From Dermabacter sp. (GTDB lineage: Bacteria; Actinomycetota; Actinomycetes; Actinomycetales; Dermabacteraceae), in NCBI GenBank assembly GCA_030538475.1, contig JAUNTX010000005.1, forward strand, positions 62,001 through 126,000: DNA of 64,000 nt. Direction: 5' to 3'. A program made the position numbers and the translations under genes. Below are positions 61,141 through 64,000 of this stretch, one piece after another (the first letter of the stretch is position 1; every line of letters begins with the position of its first letter). The notes under the pieces are model-generated. The model saw only the letters and a list, made by a program, of their open reading frames with translations, was not told the origin of the DNA and searched no databases.

Positions 61141-62046
61141 ATGGAGGCCGTGGAGCGGAAGAAAAAGAAGCTGGGCGAGTTCCTCACCGGCAAGCGCGCC
61201 GCAGTCTCGCCGGAGGATGCGGGCATCCCGGATGCCGGTCCCCGCCGAGTGCCGGGATTGCGCCGCGAGGAGGTCGCCGTGCTCTCGGGCGTGAGCGTCG
61301 ACTGGTATGTGCGCCTCGAGCAGGGCCGCCACGTCACCCCGTCGGAATCTGTTCTTGCGGCTGTCGCGCGCACGCTGCGTCTTGGCGATGCTGAGCGTGA
61401 GTACCTGTTCAACCTCGCTCGCCCCGCACCAGGAGCACCGGGTCAGGACCACGAAACCGTGGTTCGGCCGGGAATCCGACGCATGATCGAGGGCCTGGAG
61501 ACCCAGCCGTCCTTTCTCCTTGGACCGCGCATGGAGGTGCTCGCCGGCAACGAGCTCGCCTGGGCGCTACTCGCGGACTTTCCGCGGCGTCACGTCGACG
61601 ACCGGAACCTGCTGCGCTGGATCTTCTCCGAGCCGGGCGTCCGGGAGCTATACGTGGACTGGGAGACCGTCGCCGCGGAGATGGTCGGCGTCCTGCAACT
61701 CGAGGCCAGTGCCCGGCCAAGAGATCCATCGATCGCCGCACTGGTCGGTGAGCTCGCGACAGTCAGTCCAGAGTTCGCCGAGTGGTGGGCCCGCCCGAAC
61801 CCGCATGGGCGCACCTCCGGCCGAAAGCGATTCGCCCACCCGGTCGTGGGTCGGCTCGCCATTGACTGGGAGGCCTTCACGGTCCCCGACGACTCCACGC
61901 AAACCCTGTTCGTGTACTCCGCCGCCGACACCGCCTCCGCTGAGGCACTGCGCCTCCTTGCGGCATGGCGCGCCACCACGCAAGCAGACGCCGCAGTGCC
62001 TCCCCAGCAAAGGCCACTGCCGACGTCAGTAAAGAATGGACTCTGA
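61141..62046 (+). CDS. XRE-family regulator with MmyB-like ligand domain
   Basis: The 301-residue protein has an N-terminal XRE HTH (LRREEVAVLSGVSVDWYVRLEQGRHVTPSESVLAAVARTLRL). Its C-terminal MmyB/PAS-like domain reads FLLGPRMEVLAGNELAWALL and WARPNPHGRTSGRKRFAHPVVGRL. This family often lies beside an SDR gene and controls it; here the SDR gene starts 1 nt after the stop. ATG 61141 is chosen over a longer frame crossing the toxin remnant. Confidence 0.85.
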   Translation: MEAVERKKKKLGEFLTGKRAAVSPEDAGIPDAGPRRVPGLRREEVAVLSGVSVDWYVRLEQGRHVTPSESVLAAVARTLRLGDAEREYLFNLARPAPGAPGQDHETVVRPGIRRMIEGLETQPSFLLGPRMEVLAGNELAWALLADFPRRHVDDRNLLRWIFSEPGVRELYVDWETVAAEMVGVLQLEASARPRDPSIAALVGELATVSPEFAEWWARPNPHGRTSGRKRFAHPVVGRLAIDWEAFTVPDDSTQTLFVYSAADTASAEALRLLAAWRATTQADAAVPPQQRPLPTSVKNGL

Positions 62047-62047
62047 A

Positions 62048-62824
62048 ATGACGACAACAGCACTCATCACCGGGGCCTCCGCGGGCATCGGATTTCGCAT
62101 CGCGGAACAACTCGCTACACGCGGTTACGACATTGTCGGTGTCGGCGCGAGCGAGAAGATCCTGGATCTCCCGAACCGCCTGCCCGATGTCGAGGTGATG
62201 CCAATGCGCGCCGACCTCACCGACCGCAAGCACGTTGACGACCTGTGGCAGCAGTTCGAACAGCTGGGCCGTCCGCTCGATATCGCCGTGCTCAACGCTG
62301 GCAAGAGCCTCGGCGGCGCATTCATCGACACCGACATCGACGACGAGTTGCGCATGCTCGCATTGAACGTGACGGGCCAGGTGATTCTCGCCAAGCACAT
62401 CGCGCGTGCGATGGCGGTACAGAAGTCAGGACGCATCCTGGTCACGACCTCGCTGTCGGCGACCACGCCGACGCCCTACGAGTCGATCTATGGCCCCACC
62501 CGCGCCTTCATGTATAGCTTCGCCCAGGGGCTGCGTGAAGAGATGCGCGAGCATGGTGTGTCGGTTACCGCGCTTCTTCCCGGGGCAACCGCGACCGACT
62601 TTCACGACACCGCGGGCATGCAGAACACAAAGTTCGGTGACAACTCGTGGAAGAACGACCCCGCGCTGGTCGCGAAGCTCGGCGTCGAAGGGCTATTCGC
62701 CGGACGCGACCACGTCATTGGCGGTAGCCGATCTACACGCCGGGCGGCACTGCGCAACAAGTTGACGCCCGAGCACATCAAGGCCAGGCGCTTCGCCCGC
62801 GACTCGAAGCCCGTCAGCGATTGA
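62048..62824 (+). CDS. SDR-family protein with altered catalytic Lys
   Basis: The 258-residue SDR has the NADP loop GASAGIGFRIAEQLA, the NAG motif (VLNAGKSLGG) and active-site Ser in TTSLSATTP. The Tyr motif reads IYGPTRAFMYSF: the usual YxxxK Lys is Arg. It is coupled to the XRE regulator (1-nt gap). If the change is real, activity may be reduced. Confidence 0.82.
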   Translation: MTTTALITGASAGIGFRIAEQLATRGYDIVGVGASEKILDLPNRLPDVEVMPMRADLTDRKHVDDLWQQFEQLGRPLDIAVLNAGKSLGGAFIDTDIDDELRMLALNVTGQVILAKHIARAMAVQKSGRILVTTSLSATTPTPYESIYGPTRAFMYSFAQGLREEMREHGVSVTALLPGATATDFHDTAGMQNTKFGDNSWKNDPALVAKLGVEGLFAGRDHVIGGSRSTRRAALRNKLTPEHIKARRFARDSKPVSD

Positions 62825-62897
62825 AAAACTCGGTGCGGCGCGGGCCTCCTTCTACGGAGCCATCATGACCGCAGAGAAGTTAATCGCGGGCATGACA

Positions 62898-62927
62898 AAG
62901 GGCCGAGAGTTGTCACTCTCGGCCCTT
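62898..62927. terminator. Terminator-like hairpin after the SDR gene
   Basis: Perfect 13-bp inverted repeat AAGGGCCGAGAGT / ACTCTCGGCCCTT with a 4-nt loop (TGTC). No U tract follows on either side. Confidence 0.6.
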
Positions 62928-63043
62928 CACAGAGGTGGGACTCAGGGGGAATACGTCGAACTCTTCACACTGCGGGCGCACTTGTTGTTGCGCTGCCGCC
63001 TCTGACAGCATTGACGACACCACTCCCATGACGCACACTTTTC

Positions 63044-63049
63044 TGTACA
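63044..63049. promoter_or_regulatory. YefM-type operator core
   Basis: TGTACA lies 11 nt before the yefM ATG. E. coli YefM binds palindromes with this core, so autoregulation is likely. Confidence 0.45.
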
Positions 63050-63060
63050 GGGGGTGTGTC

Positions 63061-63315
63061 ATGAAGACGCTCAGCTACACCGAGTCCCGGGCCAATTACG
63101 CCCAAGTGCTTGACGACGTCGTCAACAACCGCGAGGAGACCATCATTACTCGCGCAGGGCACGAACCCGTCGTGATCGTCTCGCTCGCCGACTACGAGTC
63201 GCTACGCGAGACCGCCTACCTTCTCCGCTCCCCTGCCAACGCCCGTCAACTCCTGGATTCCATCGAGAATCTGGAGCATGGCCACGGAACCCAGCGCGAG
63301 CTGGTCGAGGACTGA
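63061..63315 (+). CDS. yefM: YefM-type antitoxin
   Basis: The 84-residue antitoxin has the Phd/YefM start MKTLSYTESRANYAQVLDDVV and AGHEPVVIVSLADYESLRET, with a C-terminal toxin-binding tail. ATG 63061 is chosen because the family starts here. It lies 3 nt before yoeB, forming a type II module. Confidence 0.9.
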   Translation: MKTLSYTESRANYAQVLDDVVNNREETIITRAGHEPVVIVSLADYESLRETAYLLRSPANARQLLDSIENLEHGHGTQRELVED

Positions 63316-63318
63316 ACC

Positions 63319-63579
63319 GTGATCCTCATCTGGGATGAGGCCGCCTGGGAGGACTACCTGTGGTGGCAGATCGAGGACCGCCGCACACTCAAGCGCATCA
63401 ACCAGCTCATCAAGGACGTATCCCGCAACGGCAACGAGGGCATCGGAAAGCCCGAAGCGCTCAAGCATGGGTTGTCCGGTTATTGGTCGCGACGGACCAC
63501 CGACGAACACCGACTGGTCTACAAGGTGGTCGGTGAAGAGATTCGCATTGCCGCCTGCCGCTACCACTACGGTCGCTGA
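63319..63579 (+). CDS. yoeB: YoeB-type toxin (ribosome-dependent mRNA interferase)
   Basis: The 86-residue toxin has the family pattern ILIWDEAAWEDYLWWQ, INQLIKDVSRNGNEGIGKPEALKHGLSGYWSRR and the C-terminal RLVYKVVGEEIRIAACRYHYG. Catalytic Glu, Arg and His positions are conserved in this pattern. GTG start. It cleaves mRNA in the ribosome when unbound by YefM. Confidence 0.92.
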   Translation: MILIWDEAAWEDYLWWQIEDRRTLKRINQLIKDVSRNGNEGIGKPEALKHGLSGYWSRRTTDEHRLVYKVVGEEIRIAACRYHYGR

Positions 63580-63622
63580 CCCCGCTCGTTTCGTGGGCAG
63601 GGGTCAGTAGCAGCATGGCGCC

Positions 63623-64000
63623 ATGCGAGCCTCGATCCAGGAAGTCGTCTTCGATTGTTCTGACTCGCCCTCGAACCCGGCACGGTTCTGGGCCGACATC
63701 TTCGGGGCGCGTTGGGCGGCGATGGGTGACGACTGGGCCCTCGTCGAATCAACGCCGATTCGGGTGGCCTTCCAGCGTGTGCCGGAGGAGAAGGTCACCA
63801 AGAACCGCCTCCATCTCGATATCCACGTCGAAGATGCCATCAAGGCTTCCGAAGCTGCTGTGGCCATGGGAGCCATGATCATCACACCACTCCAAGGAGG
63901 CCCGACCACCGGATGCATCGTCATGGCCGACCCCTGGGGCAAAGAGTTCTCCCTCGACCCCACCAAGATCTACCAACCCCGAGACAACAGAAAACCCCCG
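63623..64000 (+). CDS. VOC-family (glyoxalase-like) protein, 3' end beyond window
   Basis: The visible 126 codons contain a VOC domain (VVFDCSDSPSNPARFWADIFGARW, HLDIHVEDAIKASEAAVAMGA, IVMADPWGKEF). After the usual end of the family the frame continues as SLDPTKIYQPRDNRKPP, identical in pattern to the IS481 tail at 20 kb. The C-terminus therefore looks fused to an insertion-sequence end. The stop codon is outside the window. Confidence 0.7.
   Translation, partial: MRASIQEVVFDCSDSPSNPARFWADIFGARWAAMGDDWALVESTPIRVAFQRVPEEKVTKNRLHLDIHVEDAIKASEAAVAMGAMIITPLQGGPTTGCIVMADPWGKEFSLDPTKIYQPRDNRKPP
63953..64000 (+). repeat. 48-bp dispersed repeat, copy 2 (cut by window end)
   Basis: Matches 19981-20028 at 45 of 48 bases. 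It forms the 3' end of the visible VOC reading frame. The element may continue beyond the window. Confidence 0.85.

Larger units (their letters stand above)
62825..63060. other. Intergenic stretch before yefM
   Basis: About 236 nt with a terminator-like hairpin (62898-62927) and the yefM operator region at its end; no gene recognised. Confidence 0.5.

Overview
The window is a gene-dense chromosomal segment of a high-GC Gram-positive bacterium (Actinomycetota). Support comes from the strong G/C bias at third codon positions, the DUF3039 and DUF2017-ClpS genes, oligoribonuclease, the SatD pair, an actinobacterial-type His-containing Fe/Mn superoxide dismutase, and many genes that appear to start at a TANNNT box 6-7 nt before an ATG/GTG (leaderless transcripts). 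Arginine deiminase, a malolactic enzyme and a glucoside PTS together suggest a fermentative, host- or mucosa-associated member of the Actinomycetaceae or a relative. I cannot name the species from sequence alone.

Layout. 0.2-5.2 kb: aquaporin, an M48 membrane protease, sodA, oligoribonuclease and an AGE-family sugar epimerase/isomerase. 5.3-13.0 kb: a minus-strand operon arcA-arcB-arcC followed by a glycine-amidinotransferase-like gene, a DMT permease, an MHS-type MFS permease and a TetR regulator. A good promoter precedes arcA. 13.1-17.7 kb: divergent alpha/beta hydrolase, an RpiR/SIS regulator, a malolactic enzyme and a ThrE-type exporter. 17.8-20.1 kb: DinB-like protein, remnants of IS256- and IS481-type transposases, a quinone-oxidoreductase-like gene and tRNA-His. 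20.3-24.1 kb: riboflavin operon ribD-ribE-ribB-ribA-ribH under an FMN riboswitch. 25.2-30.9 kb: two almost identical tRNA-Lys(CTT) genes with identical terminators bracket an MFS exporter and a BglG-antitermination-controlled glucoside PTS.

31-39.6 kb is accessory and regulatory: ArsR-M23 peptidase pair, SDR, an AbiL-like RloA/RloB pair (putative phage defence), MarR with a DNA-alkylation-repair HEAT protein, a PadR operon, tRNA-Leu, and a YtrA-type GntR regulator with a membrane protein. 39.7-53.7 kb is mostly housekeeping: NUDIX-like protein, murI-MBL-rph-rdgB operon, clpS-DUF2017, nicotinate phosphoribosyltransferase, SF2 helicase, DUF3039, ACT-malic enzyme and hrpA. 53.8-56.1 kb is tdh-kbl (threonine to glycine). 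56.1-60.7 kb holds a divergent membrane-protein/SatD pair with a repeated operator and an ABC ATPase with two membrane partners. 60.9-64 kb is a mobile-looking tail: toxin remnant, XRE regulator-SDR pair, yefM-yoeB and a VOC gene whose end matches the tail of the IS481 remnant at 20 kb.

The most interesting unit is the arc operon extended by an arginine:glycine-type amidinotransferase and two transporters. It suggests that arginine is both burned for ATP and used to make, or is regenerated from, a guanidino compound. It lies next to a second acid-resistance/energy module (malolactic enzyme plus ThrE).
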